This document shows, piece by piece, positions 15,754 through 25,066 of a stretch of DNA of 64,000 bases. The position numbers and the translations under genes are program-made. The stretch is from Myxococcales bacterium (GTDB taxonomy: Bacteria > Myxococcota_A > Polyangia > Polyangiales > Ga0077539), in the NCBI GenBank assembly GCA_016793325.1, contig JAEUKI010000021.1, positions 19,927 to 83,926 of the forward strand. The letters run 5' to 3'. Under the pieces are notes generated by a model. The model was not told the origin of the DNA, did no database searches, and saw only the letters and a list, made by a program, of their open reading frames with translations. Position 1 is the first letter of the stretch. Every line of letters begins with the position of its first letter.

Positions 15754-17403
15754 TCAACCCCTGGCGTCGATGCGCGCGTCCGTGCGCGCGTCGCTCGACG
15801 CGTCGCCGCCGTCGCTGAAGCCCGCGTCCGCGCCGCCGTCGTCGGGCGCCGACGCGTCGACGGCGCCGGCCTCGGGAAGGCATGGATTCGTGCGGATCCC
15901 CGCGTTCACTTCGCCCTCGATCGCGCGGATCGGCACAGGGACCAGCGTCACGCCGAAGCTGATCGCGTTGCAGTCGACGTTGGGGTTGTTCACCGGCGCG
16001 TCGCCGACGACGTTGAGGTCCGCGCTCTGCGCGAGCGCGGTGTTCACCGCGAAGCGCTGCAACGGCTCGCACAGCCCGAGAAACGGCAGGTCGTTCGAGA
16101 GCTGTCGAACCTCGACGAACCCGCCGAGCTCGATCGGGCCGAGCTGCCGCCCTCCACAGTGAACGGTCCCCGACGCGATGCCGCCCGACACGAGGAAGCG
16201 CGACTGACCAAACTCTGTCGCGAACGCGATCGGCGTCTGCGATCGCAGTCGAAGCACGATGCGCGAGCCCGCGACGTAGCCGTTCGAAACCGCGTCCTCC
16301 GGGGACACCACGACGTAGCGATCGAGCGACCACACGTCGTTGCCGTCCCAGCGCGGCGGCTCCGCGGGGTTGTCGCCCGCGCGTCCGCGCGCGATCGGAA
16401 AGAGCAGCGCTTCGACCGTTCCATCGTCGCCCGTGCCCGAGTAGCCGCGCAGCTCGACGCCCATCGACGCTTCGCCGCGCGCGATCCCGCTGTTGATTCG
16501 CTCTTCGGACACGTTGTTGAGCGTCTGGAGGTACGGACCGAGGCGCGACGCAAACGCGTTGTCGCGTCCGTTCTCGCCGTCGACGACGACGCCGCCGGGG
16601 TTGCGACAGGTCGGAATCGCGCGGTTCATGCTCGTGCAGATCCCGTCGAGGTCCCAGCCGTGTCGTCGCCACGCGTCCGGGTTGGCCATCGTCGGCCAAT
16701 CGAACCGCAGGATCCGCACGGCGAAGCACGGCCCGCGCTCGCACAGCCGAGCGCCCGCGTCCGGCGGCGGCGCAGGAGGGTTCGGAAGGTCGCGAGGCAG
16801 CGGCGGTGGACGCGCGAGCTGACAGCGCGACTCACGGTCTTCTTCGCCCGAAAACGGCGTGACGTAGTTTCCCGCGGGCATCCCGCCAGCGTCGACGTCC
16901 GCGCGAATCGTGTCGCAGCCGCACGCCGAACACGACGCGCACATCCCGGCTGTCCCTGCCGCGGCGAGCGTCGCGCAGTTGATCGTCAACAAGATCGGCA
17001 CGACCCGCACGCGCCCCGGAATGAACTGCGACTCCGCGTTGACCGTAAACGATCCGCCGCGCGCGAGCTGCGCTTGCACTTCGATGTAGACCGTCCCGTT
17101 GTCCTCGGGCGCGTTCGCGTACAAGCCGACTTCGCCCGGCAATCGAAGGTCGCCCGAGAGCTGAAAATCTTTCTGCCACACGGCCGGGCCCATCGGCGCT
17201 CGTCGCGCTGTCACGATCAACGCGCGCAGGTCGATGCCCGCTTCGATCTGCGAATCGATGTGCAACACGAGCTGCGTCGGCGGCTTGTCCGCGCGACGAC
17301 AGCCTTCGGTCGCGACGACTGCGCTCGCCGCTGCGCTCACACAAATCGCGCTCGAGTACGCTCGCGAAGTGCGCCGCATCCGTCTACGAAGCCCGTCAAG
17401 CAT
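15754..17403 (-). CDS. Large putative lipoprotein with Asp/Ala-rich C-terminal tail
   Basis: 549 residues, ATG at 17403. The N-terminus has a twin-Arg-rich n-region (RRRMRRTSR), a hydrophobic stretch and a possible lipobox ending TEGC near residue 35. The first part (about 45-150) is beta-rich (THLVLHIDSQI-like strands; LRALIVTARRAPMGP). A Cys cluster follows near 150-165 (CASCSACGC). The central 200 residues are mixed. The last 40 residues are a DASAPDDGGADAGFSDGGD-type linker typical of myxobacterial surface proteins, unusual here in being C-terminal. No enzymatic motif. Downstream of the PEGA gene on the same strand, 37 bases away. Confidence 0.7.
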   Translation of the reverse strand: MLDGLRRRMRRTSRAYSSAICVSAAASAVVATEGCRRADKPPTQLVLHIDSQIEAGIDLRALIVTARRAPMGPAVWQKDFQLSGDLRLPGEVGLYANAPEDNGTVYIEVQAQLARGGSFTVNAESQFIPGRVRVVPILLTINCATLAAAGTAGMCASCSACGCDTIRADVDAGGMPAGNYVTPFSGEEDRESRCQLARPPPLPRDLPNPPAPPPDAGARLCERGPCFAVRILRFDWPTMANPDAWRRHGWDLDGICTSMNRAIPTCRNPGGVVVDGENGRDNAFASRLGPYLQTLNNVSEERINSGIARGEASMGVELRGYSGTGDDGTVEALLFPIARGRAGDNPAEPPRWDGNDVWSLDRYVVVSPEDAVSNGYVAGSRIVLRLRSQTPIAFATEFGQSRFLVSGGIASGTVHCGGRQLGPIELGGFVEVRQLSNDLPFLGLCEPLQRFAVNTALAQSADLNVVGDAPVNNPNVDCNAISFGVTLVPVPIRAIEGEVNAGIRTNPCLPEAGAVDASAPDDGGADAGFSDGGDASSDARTDARIDARG

Positions 17404-17440
17404 CGCCGCGAGTGTATCTCGTATCTCGACGGTGGCGCAT

Positions 17441-18376
17441 TTAACGCGGAATCGGGAACTCGTCCCACGAGACGTCCCGCGGCGCAGCCGGCGCGGTCTC
17501 GTAGATCACCGCAAACGTCACCGCGCCCGCGACCAGCACGCCCGCCGCGATCAACGTCGGAACGAGCCACGCGCGCGTCCCCGAGCCCTCGCTCGCCAAG
17601 CGCGCGTCCACGCGGACCACTCCGTCACTCGTCACGCGCACCGTCCGTCGATACACGTCGTATCGCGGCGCGCGCAGCTCGATCTCGTGCTCTCCGGGCG
17701 CGATCAACCGATCGATCGATCCCGTGGCGACCTCGCGCCCGTCGATCCGAATGATCGCCGTCGCGACGGACGAGCTCACGACGATGCGCCCGAGCCCGAG
17801 CGACTCGAGCGTCACGTCGAGCACCACGGTCGATCCAGGACGCAGCTCGACCTCGCGCCGCGACGTGCGAAATCCCTCGGCGCTCACCTCGATCACGTGC
17901 CGTCCTGGATCGAGCTGCAGCGCTTCGTCCCGTCGCTCGCCCATGGGCCTTCCATCGACGAGCAGCGTGGCGTTGGGCGGCGTGACCGTGAGCCGCAGCG
18001 ACACGACCTGCGTGCGAAGCGCGTCGAGCTCCGCGCGGATCGACTGGAGTCGCGCGCGATCGATCCCGCGCTCGGGCGACGCGAGATAGCGCTCGAACGT
18101 CCCGATCGCGTCTCGAATGCGACCGAGTCCGCGCTGCGCGACCGCGACGTTGTAGAGCGCGACCGGTGAGGGCCGCAGCCGATAGCTCTCTTCGAAGGCC
18201 GCGAGCGCGTCGACGTACCGCTGCGCCTCGAGCGCGCTGATCCCGCGCTCGAACGCCTCTCTCGCCGGGTTGGGCGCGCGCTGCGCGTGCGCGGCGGGCG
18301 GCGCGATGACGGCCGTCGTCGCGCTCGCCACGACGACCCCCGCGAGCAACAACACCACGCGGGTCAGTCGTCGCAA
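17441..18376 (-). CDS. TPR and PEGA-domain protein with C-terminal membrane helix (pair 1)
   Basis: 311 residues. The start is a TTG at 18376, one base after the kinase stop, implying translational coupling; a signal peptide (to about residue 31, AHAQ) follows directly. Residues 36-120 contain TPR-like helices (AREAFERGISALEAQRYVDALAAFEESYRL). Two PEGA-type beta modules follow at about 127-194 (ATLLVDGRPMGE) and 196-262 (AIIRIDGREVATGS). A transmembrane helix spans about 269-292, with a short tail. PEGA domains are common in extracytoplasmic parts of surface or S-layer-linked proteins. The pair with the upstream kinase is repeated at 45.4-48.6 kb. Confidence 0.82.
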   Translation of the reverse strand: MRRLTRVVLLLAGVVVASATTAVIAPPAAHAQRAPNPAREAFERGISALEAQRYVDALAAFEESYRLRPSPVALYNVAVAQRGLGRIRDAIGTFERYLASPERGIDRARLQSIRAELDALRTQVVSLRLTVTPPNATLLVDGRPMGERRDEALQLDPGRHVIEVSAEGFRTSRREVELRPGSTVVLDVTLESLGLGRIVVSSSVATAIIRIDGREVATGSIDRLIAPGEHEIELRAPRYDVYRRTVRVTSDGVVRVDARLASEGSGTRAWLVPTLIAAGVLVAGAVTFAVIYETAPAAPRDVSWDEFPIPR

Positions 18377-18377
18377 A

Positions 18378-19910
18378 TCACTGCTCCCGATACTGCCGCT
18401 GGATGGTCAATCCGTTGCGGCGGATGTGCCGGATCACCCGCGTTCGCTGCGGTCGATTCGACGTGCGCGTCGTCGTCGCGTTGCCGGCGCTCGGAGCGGA
18501 AGCGTCGGGGTGCGCGCTGTTCGACGGGACGCTCGGGCGCTGCGCGTTCGCCGGGCGGGACTCGTGCTGCTGCGTGCTCGTGTGCGGCGTCGCGTTTGAT
18601 TGTGTGTGCGGCGTCGAGTCCGCGTTGGTCGTCGCGGCGTTGGCGCGCGCGCGCTCGCTGTAGACGTACCAGCCGCCCACGCCGATCGCGGCGAGGAGCG
18701 CGAGCACGACGAGCGTCCCGATGACCTTCAATCCGCGTCGCGGGTCGACGAAGGCGCTGTCGTCGAGCACGACCGACGGGAGCTGCGGCTGTTGCGCGGG
18801 CGGCGCAGCGGCGGGCGGCGCGCTGAGCGGCGAGCGCGAAGGCGATTGAATGTGCGTCGTCGGCGCGGTGAACAGCGTCGTCGGCGGCTCGTTGGAGCCG
18901 TCCGCAGAGCTCGGCGCCTTCGGGAGACCGGGCGTGCGCACCTCGGCGCTCGCCACGCGCGAGCGACGCCGCACGGGCTCGTCTTCGCCGTGAACGAACA
19001 CCTCTGGCAGGTCGATCGTCACGCCCGAGTCGTGCGCGGCCTTCGAGAGCGCGTCAGCGAACGCCGCCATGTCGCGGTAGCGCTTGTCGCGGTCGGTCTC
19101 GAGCGCGCGGTGGATCACCGTCGCGATCGCCGGGGGAATATCCGGCATGAACAGCTCGATGCGCGGCGGCTGCTCGGTGATGATCTTCGTCAGCACGAGC
19201 GTCGCGGTCTGCGCGACGTACGGCGGGCGCGCGGTGAGCAGCTCGAAGAGCACCGTCGCGAGCGACCACTGATCGGTGCGCCCGTCGAGCGCGCGGTCGG
19301 CGCGCGCTTGCTCGGGAGACATGTAATCGGGCGTGCCGATCGCGACGCCCGTCTGGGTGCGCTTGTCGTTTTCGAGCTGCGCGTCTTGAAACTTCGAGAT
19401 CCCGAAGTCGATGAGCTTCGGGATCGCGCCGTTCGGCGTCGTCGTGATGAAGATGTTCTCGGGTTTGACGTCGCGGTGCAGGATCCCGTGCTTGTGCGCG
19501 GCGTCGAGCGCGCTCGCGACCGGCAACGCGATCGCGATGGCCTCACCGACGCTCAGCGTCCCGCGGCGCTGCAAGATCGTGCGCGCGTCCTCACCGCGCA
19601 GGAGCTCCTGGACGATGTAGAGCGCGCCCGACGGCTCGCGCCCCATCTGCGTGACGTACGCGATGTTGGGGTGCGCGATGCGCGCGGCCGCTTCGGCCTC
19701 TTGCATGAAGCGCCGCGCGGAGACGTCGTCGACGGCGTACTGCGCGGCGAGCACTTTGATCGCCACCGTCTCGGAGCCGTCGATGGGACGCGCCTCGTAG
19801 ACCGCGCCCATTCCGCCTTCGCCGAGCAGGCGTACGACACGATAGCGACCGGCGATTGGCTTACCGATCAGCAGGTCGTGCGCGAAGCTCTGCGGCGCGG
19901 AGGCGACCAT
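18378..19910 (-). CDS. Membrane-anchored eukaryotic-like Ser/Thr protein kinase (pair 1)
   Basis: 510 residues from the ATG at 19910 (MVASAPQSFA); an upstream start adds only 14 unremarkable residues. The Hanks-type kinase domain spans about 22-285: Gly loop GEGGMGAVYEA, catalytic Lys52 (VAIKVL), HRDVKPEN, and the DFG Mg site in IDFGISKF followed by GTPDYMSPEQA. A Pro/Ser/Ala linker leads to one transmembrane helix near 395-418 (VIGTLVVLALLAAIGVGGWY) and a Thr/Ser/Asn-rich outer tail of about 90 residues ending in a basic segment. All active-site residues are present. Followed immediately by the PEGA/TPR gene, a probable substrate or partner by context. Confidence 0.93.
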   Translation of the reverse strand: MVASAPQSFAHDLLIGKPIAGRYRVVRLLGEGGMGAVYEARPIDGSETVAIKVLAAQYAVDDVSARRFMQEAEAAARIAHPNIAYVTQMGREPSGALYIVQELLRGEDARTILQRRGTLSVGEAIAIALPVASALDAAHKHGILHRDVKPENIFITTTPNGAIPKLIDFGISKFQDAQLENDKRTQTGVAIGTPDYMSPEQARADRALDGRTDQWSLATVLFELLTARPPYVAQTATLVLTKIITEQPPRIELFMPDIPPAIATVIHRALETDRDKRYRDMAAFADALSKAAHDSGVTIDLPEVFVHGEDEPVRRRSRVASAEVRTPGLPKAPSSADGSNEPPTTLFTAPTTHIQSPSRSPLSAPPAAAPPAQQPQLPSVVLDDSAFVDPRRGLKVIGTLVVLALLAAIGVGGWYVYSERARANAATTNADSTPHTQSNATPHTSTQQHESRPANAQRPSVPSNSAHPDASAPSAGNATTTRTSNRPQRTRVIRHIRRNGLTIQRQYREQ

Positions 19911-19986
19911 CGATTGACGTACCAAGAGTCTAACCCGACACGCGGTCGTCACGCACGACTCTCTGGAAATTTCGCATCGGCCGCAG

Positions 19987-20004
19987 TGGGAGATTCTCCT
20001 CCCA
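19987..20004 (-). terminator. Short hairpin after the lamin-tail lipoprotein gene
   Basis: TGGGAG and CTCCCA pair around a six-base loop 16 bases past the stop of the minus-strand lipoprotein gene. There is no clear T-run, so it is a weak terminator candidate at best. Confidence 0.3.
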
Positions 20005-20019
20005 AGCGATGGTGTGCGC

Positions 20020-20607
20020 TCATGGCGGAAGGTTGGCGGCGCCCGGCGTGAGGCGATTCCGTGCGAACGCGCCCGTTCCGTTCGGGATTCGCCCCCAGCT
20101 CTCGCCTGCGGCCGCTGCGGACATCGGATAGTTCACGGTTTCGGAGACGAGGTCCGATGGCGCGACGAGGTGCACGTTTTCGCCGCGCGTCGCGCTGATT
20201 CCGAACGTCCCGTGGAAGCACGTCATCGGTCCGCCGTCGGAGAGGCAACGCATCTGCGGCCCTGCGCCTGCGTCCGATTGATCGACGAGGACGACCACGT
20301 ACTGACCGGGTTGCACCGTCGTTCCAGCGGGAAAACGCGCGACGTTCGTGAGGCGCGGGGCTCCGTCGGCCTCGCTGTCGGTCACGCCCCAGTTGCCGAG
20401 GTCGACCGCCGTCGAGCCCGTGTTGAAGAGCTCGATCCAGTCTTCGTCCGTCGCGCGGATCTCGTTGATCGTGACCGCTGTGGGAGGTCCATCCGCGAGC
20501 ACGCGATCGGCGGTCGCGTCGCCCGCGTCCGAGCCTCCGTCCGCGGGAGGCGCCGTCGAACACGCCGCGAGCAGCGCAGTGAGAAGCAAGGTCGTCGCGA
20601 TTCGCAT
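20020..20607 (-). CDS. Lipoprotein with a lamin-tail (LTD) domain
   Basis: 195 residues, ATG at 20607. The signal peptide ends in a lipobox LAAC (Cys16), followed by a short Asp/Ala/Gly linker. From about residue 43 there is a lamin-tail domain: VTINEIRATDEDWIELFN, VDLGNWGVTD, AGTTVQPGQYVVVLVD, ending NRLTPGAANLPP. These Ig-like domains occur in many bacterial extracellular nucleases and surface proteins, where they mediate attachment. Here the domain is alone, with no enzyme attached. Same strand as the preceding barrel-like gene, 71 bases after its stop. Confidence 0.87.
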   Translation of the reverse strand: MRIATTLLLTALLAACSTAPPADGGSDAGDATADRVLADGPPTAVTINEIRATDEDWIELFNTGSTAVDLGNWGVTDSEADGAPRLTNVARFPAGTTVQPGQYVVVLVDQSDAGAGPQMRCLSDGGPMTCFHGTFGISATRGENVHLVAPSDLVSETVNYPMSAAAAGESWGRIPNGTGAFARNRLTPGAANLPP

Positions 20608-20678
20608 GAGCGTTGTGCGCAGAGTGTAGACCCAACGCCACGCTCGCGCTCACGGCGTCGCGCGACGAGCGCGCGTGT

Positions 20679-22634
20679 TCACAAATCGACGATCACGTCG
20701 CGATCGACGCGCGTCGTCCCTGCGCGACGCGGCCCAGACGTGTCCCGGTCCGCGTCGTTGTCCGCGCGGCCGTTGGGCGGCCGACGGTTGTTGATCGTCG
20801 CCCAGAACACGCGGGTCTGTTCGTAGTTTCCCTGTCGACGAAAGCCCGCGAGTCCGTAGAGAACAGACCAGTAATAATCCCCGCGACGCGGCTCTCCGTA
20901 CTGGAAGAACGGCGCGATGTCGTAGCCCCACGAGAGGCTCTCGCCGCTGCCGTGACGCCACCAGAACACGTCTGGAAACGCCCACCGCGTGTAGCCGCGA
21001 CGATCGCCCACGTTCGCGTAGAACGGGAAGATCACCGTGGTCTGTCGGCCTTCGTCTTGATTTCCGATGTCCCACACGAACGGGAAGAACACGTTGTGGT
21101 GCCAGCGTCGTCCCGCGGCCGAGTACCAGATCGGGTACACGTTCACGACGCGATGCTCGGGGGACGACTCGTAGTGAACGTTGGCCGCCACCACGATGCG
21201 CGACCGTCGCGTCTGGTCGTAGCTGTGTCCGAACACCGGCGTGATCGTCGTGTCGAAGCGACCCTCTTCGTGGATGTGCGCGAAGAGCGGGAAGAACACC
21301 GTCGTCGAGCCAGTCGCGCGGCGGTTGTGCACGAAGTTGAGCACTTGAATCGTGCTCGATCCCGTGCGCGGCTCGCGGCTGTAGTAGAAGAACGGCGCGA
21401 CGGCGTCGAAGCTCGAGACGCCGCGGTGGTTTTGATAGAACGGCAGGATGAGCGTGCTCTCGTTGCGCACGCGCGTGTAGCCGCCGAGCAGCGTCGCGAG
21501 CGTGAAGTGCTCGCGCGACGACTCCGTGTGAAACAGCGGAAACACCGTCGTTCGTGAGGACGTCCGGTCGTGCGCGTGGAAGAACACCGGCGCGAGGTTG
21601 ACCGAGAGGCTCGACGACGTTCGCTCGGTCCAGAACGGTCCGACGACGGTGAGGTGTCTGTCGTTGAGGAGGTCGTTGCGCTGGAAGAACAGCGCAGGCC
21701 ACACGAGCGTCCACCGAAGGTTCGGCGACGAGTGCCTCGCGACGAGCGGGATCACAGGGCCCGCGGTCCACGTGGTGCTCGAGCCGTCGCGCACGTACTG
21801 AAACAACGGCGTGATCGTGTGCTGACTCGTGCGGCTCCAACGGTGAAACGTGAGGAGCGCAGGGATGATCAAGTGCTCGCCTTGGAGCCTGCCGTTGGCG
21901 CCGAAGTTCTCGTAGTACGAGAACAGCGGAAACGCGCCGAACGCGAGCGAGCGCGCGCGCTCGGGTCCGCGCGTTCGATGAACCCACACGGGCGGAACGA
22001 TCGTCGTCGAGTAGTTCGACCCGTCCGCGCTCGTGCCCGTGCCGTGATAAAACAGCGGAAAGAACGCGTCGGCGTTGGCTGTCCGCGACCGCAGCCGGTA
22101 GTACGGCGGGATGAGCAGCCAGCGCGAGTCGCGAACGCGGCTGTTCCAATAGAACGGAAACAGCACCGTCGTGTCGTGGTCGCGTCCCCACTCGCGAAGG
22201 TACGGCGGAAAGAAGAACCGCCTCGGCGCGCGGTCGTTGGGATCGGGCAGCTCGCCATCGCTCGGGATCATCCGCGCGCGCTGGTCCTCCGTGAGCGGTG
22301 CCTCTCGCGTCTCGGCAGCGTCCTCTGCCGGCGCACGCCCGCGCGCGCCTCCCGCGCCGTTGGCGCCCGATCCCTCGCCCGATCCTTCGCCAGACGTGTC
22401 GCCGCTCGTGTCGTTGCCTTCGACCTCGGGGTCCGTTGGCTGCGGTTGTGCCGGCTCGTCGACTGGGTCGGGCAGCGCGCCTCCGTCGTTGGCTCCGCCC
22501 GGCGTCACGCCTGCGTCGGCGCTCGGCGCGGTTTGCGCGAGCGCGCCTGCGGCGAACAGCACAGTCGCGACGGCCGCTCCGGTCGCGCCGATTCGATGCG
22601 CGACGGCGCGGTGCTTCCTCCGTCGGACGTTCAT
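20679..22634 (-). CDS. Exported protein of about twenty aromatic Pro-Phe repeats, coupled to hisS (barrel-like)
   Basis: 651 residues. The ATG at 22634 overlaps the hisS stop in an ATGA, so translation is coupled. A signal peptide (to about residue 30, ALAQ) is followed by an acidic Gly/Ser/Asp linker to about 120. The rest is a run of short strands with the pattern hydrophobic-hydrophobic-Pro-aromatic-Phe or Tyr: TTVLFPFYW, WLLIPPYY, AFFPLFYH, TTVFFPLFAH, TVIFPFYAN. They recur about every 20-30 residues up to residue 610. Alternating aromatic strands and Arg/Ser/Asp turns suggest an outer-membrane beta-barrel or a large beta-solenoid. I do not recognise a named family. The housekeeping coupling partner makes it notable. 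Confidence 0.8.
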   Translation of the reverse strand: MNVRRRKHRAVAHRIGATGAAVATVLFAAGALAQTAPSADAGVTPGGANDGGALPDPVDEPAQPQPTDPEVEGNDTSGDTSGEGSGEGSGANGAGGARGRAPAEDAAETREAPLTEDQRARMIPSDGELPDPNDRAPRRFFFPPYLREWGRDHDTTVLFPFYWNSRVRDSRWLLIPPYYRLRSRTANADAFFPLFYHGTGTSADGSNYSTTIVPPVWVHRTRGPERARSLAFGAFPLFSYYENFGANGRLQGEHLIIPALLTFHRWSRTSQHTITPLFQYVRDGSSTTWTAGPVIPLVARHSSPNLRWTLVWPALFFQRNDLLNDRHLTVVGPFWTERTSSSLSVNLAPVFFHAHDRTSSRTTVFPLFHTESSREHFTLATLLGGYTRVRNESTLILPFYQNHRGVSSFDAVAPFFYYSREPRTGSSTIQVLNFVHNRRATGSTTVFFPLFAHIHEEGRFDTTITPVFGHSYDQTRRSRIVVAANVHYESSPEHRVVNVYPIWYSAAGRRWHHNVFFPFVWDIGNQDEGRQTTVIFPFYANVGDRRGYTRWAFPDVFWWRHGSGESLSWGYDIAPFFQYGEPRRGDYYWSVLYGLAGFRRQGNYEQTRVFWATINNRRPPNGRADNDADRDTSGPRRAGTTRVDRDVIVDL

Positions 22635-23962
22635 CCCGGAGCGCTCCCGCTCTTGGCGAGGACCTCGGTGACCTTCGCGACGATCGCGTCGCGCGGCACC
22701 GCGTTCTGCCGTCGCGTATCGAGCTCGCGCAGCTCGACGCGCCCGTTGTCGAGCTCTTGTTTGCCAACGACGATCGCGCACGAGGCGCCCACGCGCTCGG
22801 CGTGTTGAAACTGTCGGTCGAGCTTTCCGAACCGCGTGTCGATGTGAACGACGATCCCCGCGCTCCGAAGCTCCTTCGCGATCGCGAGCGCCGCGCTCTG
22901 AACGCGCTCGGGCTCGTCGCGATCCACCGCGAACACAGCGCACGATTTCACAGCGGGCGCCGCGAGCGACGACTCGGGCGCCGCGATCAACAGCCGCTCG
23001 ACCCCGAGCGCGAAGCCGACCGCGGGCGTGCTCTTTCCGCCGAGCTGCTCGATGAGCCCGTCGTAGCGGCCGCCGCCGCCGAGGGCGTCTTGCGCGCCGA
23101 GCGTCCCGCTCGTGTCGGTGATCTCGAAGATCGTTCGCGAGTAGTAATCCAGCCCGCGGATGATGGTGGCGTCGACTTCGTAGGGCGTCCCGAGCGCGTC
23201 GAGCGCCGAGCACACGCGGTCGAAGTGACGACGATCTTCGTCGCCGAGCAGCTCCATCAACTTCGGAGCGCCCGCGCGGAGCGCCACGTCCTCACGCGCC
23301 TTGGAGTCGAGGATCCGAAGCGGATTCGTCTCGATCCGTCGTTGACTATCGGGCGAGAGCTTCTCGGCGAGGGGCTTGTAGTACTCGCGGAGGGCGTCGG
23401 CGTAGCGGCGCTTGGTGTCGCCGGAGCCGAGCGAGTTGACGCGCACTTTCGCCTGAGAAATACCAAGCGAAGTGACGAAGCTGTACGCGAGGTCGACGAG
23501 CTCGGCGTCCACCATCGGTCCGCCGTCGCCGTAGACCTCTGCGCCGACCTGGTGAAACTGGCGGTAGCGCCCCTTGGCCGGGCGCTCGCCGCGAAACATC
23601 GGGCCGACGTAGTACCAGCGCGCGACGCCGCCGAGGTTGCTGATGCGGTGCTCGAGGTACGCGCGAACGGCGCTCGCCGTGCCCTCGGGCCGCAGCGTGA
23701 GCGACCGTCCTCCGCGGTCCTCGAACGTGTACATCTCCTTGGCGACCACGTCGGTCTCTTCGCCGATGCCGCGCGCGAAGAGCTCTGTGTACTCGCACAT
23801 CGGCGTGCGAATTTCGCCGAATCCGTAGCGCTCGCACTGCGCGCGAAAGCGCTCTTCGAGCGCGCGCCAGCGGCCGACGTCCTTCGGCAACACGTCGTTC
23901 ATGCCCGGAACGGACTCCACCCCTCGCTGACCCTTCGTCCCGCCGCTCGACTCGTTGCCCAT
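22631..23962 (-). CDS. hisS: Histidyl-tRNA synthetase
   Basis: 443 residues from the ATG at 23962 (a GTG four codons upstream, 23974, is the alternative). It charges tRNA-His in the cytoplasm. Class II core: motif 1 region GMNDVLP; motif 2 around MFRGERPAKGRYRQFHQ; the histidine-specific segments LDYYSRTIFEI and GGGGRYDGL; motif 3 GFALGVERL. The C-terminal anticodon-binding domain spans about 335-435 (VFAVDRDEPERVQ, then GKQELDNGRVELREL). Length is normal for the family. The stop overlaps the start of the downstream barrel-like gene by four bases. Divergent from the lipoprotein gene at 24197. Confidence 0.97.
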   Translation of the reverse strand: MGNESSGGTKGQRGVESVPGMNDVLPKDVGRWRALEERFRAQCERYGFGEIRTPMCEYTELFARGIGEETDVVAKEMYTFEDRGGRSLTLRPEGTASAVRAYLEHRISNLGGVARWYYVGPMFRGERPAKGRYRQFHQVGAEVYGDGGPMVDAELVDLAYSFVTSLGISQAKVRVNSLGSGDTKRRYADALREYYKPLAEKLSPDSQRRIETNPLRILDSKAREDVALRAGAPKLMELLGDEDRRHFDRVCSALDALGTPYEVDATIIRGLDYYSRTIFEITDTSGTLGAQDALGGGGRYDGLIEQLGGKSTPAVGFALGVERLLIAAPESSLAAPAVKSCAVFAVDRDEPERVQSAALAIAKELRSAGIVVHIDTRFGKLDRQFQHAERVGASCAIVVGKQELDNGRVELRELDTRRQNAVPRDAIVAKVTEVLAKSGSAPG

Positions 23963-24196
23963 GGAAACTTTCACCAGAGAAATTTCAGGAGAATCGCTGC
24001 TCGGACGGGGTTGGACTGCCCGGCGCGCTCTCGAAAGCGGCGCGGACGGTAGTCACGGGCCAACCCGAGGGTCAAGCCGCGCCGTACCACGAGCGCCCGC
24101 GCGCGTGGGACCGCGAACGCGACGGCGGTCACGAGACGTTCGATCGATTGCCATTCTTGCGTCGCGAGGTCGCTGCTACATTCCCCGTCCGCTGCC

Positions 24197-25066
24197 GTGG
24201 CTTTGCACCGCAACTTCATCGCCCTCGCGCCCCTGATCGTCGGCGCGCTCTCGTGCTCGACGCCGCTCGACACGCTGCCGCGTCGCTGCGACGAGATCGA
24301 CCCCAACGTCTGCAACACGCCCGTCGCACAGCGAGAGCGCCTCGCGACGTATCGACAGGCGGACCTCGCCGCGCGGCCACGGCCGGGCGGACCCGTCGCC
24401 GTGTCCAACGTGGTCGTCACCGCGATCGACGACCACCTCGAGGCGCGCGGCGATACCGGGGACATCTGGGTGCAAGAGGTCATCAACGATCCGATGTTCA
24501 ACGGCTGCGCGCCGATGCCCGACGGGCGGCGGGTGTGTGGCGTTCAACTCTTCGCGCCGTCGACCATTCCCACGGGCGCGACGTTGCTCGTGGGCGATCT
24601 CGTCACGGTGACGGGAGGGTCGTACGACGAATTCAACTGCACGCCGTGCTGCGCGCCTCCGCGCCCCCCGTGCACGTTTACCGACCGAACGCTCCCCGAG
24701 TTTTCTCGGGCCGGCGTCGAGCGCGTCGGGACCGGCGTGCAGCCCATCGTCGTCCCCGCCACGGTCCAACAGATCATCGACGGCGGCGATCGCTACGTGG
24801 GCGTGCTCGTTCGCATCGAGGGCGAGGTCATGCTCGAGACGCCGAGCAGCGGCGACGCAAACCGCGGCGAAATTCGCATCGTGGGTGGCCTCAACCTCGC
24901 GCCTCAGCTCGGCCCCCTCCAAGACCGCACGGGCCGACCCCTCTACGACGCCGCCGCGCGACGCTTGAATTTCACGCGCGTGCGCAACGTCACGGGCATC
25001 GTCAGCTACTTCTTCGGGCCGAAGCTCTTTCCTCGCTCGCCCGAGGATTTCGAGGCGCTACCCTGA
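24197..25066 (+). CDS. Lipoprotein with two OB-like beta domains
   Basis: 289 residues, GTG at 24197. The signal peptide ends in lipobox ALSC (about Cys20). Residues 65-165 and 180-285 look like two related beta domains: VAVSNVVVTAIDDHLE.., GDIWVQEV and LLVGDLVTVTGG in the first, RYVGVLVRIEGEVML and TGIVSYFFGPKLFPRSPEDF in the second. The signatures are those of OB-fold-like modules found in some secreted nucleases; no nuclease domain is present. A Cys cluster (CTPCCAPPRPPC) sits between the two. Its 3' end overlaps the converging MFS gene by nine bases. Confidence 0.72.
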   Translation: MALHRNFIALAPLIVGALSCSTPLDTLPRRCDEIDPNVCNTPVAQRERLATYRQADLAARPRPGGPVAVSNVVVTAIDDHLEARGDTGDIWVQEVINDPMFNGCAPMPDGRRVCGVQLFAPSTIPTGATLLVGDLVTVTGGSYDEFNCTPCCAPPRPPCTFTDRTLPEFSRAGVERVGTGVQPIVVPATVQQIIDGGDRYVGVLVRIEGEVMLETPSSGDANRGEIRIVGGLNLAPQLGPLQDRTGRPLYDAAARRLNFTRVRNVTGIVSYFFGPKLFPRSPEDFEALP

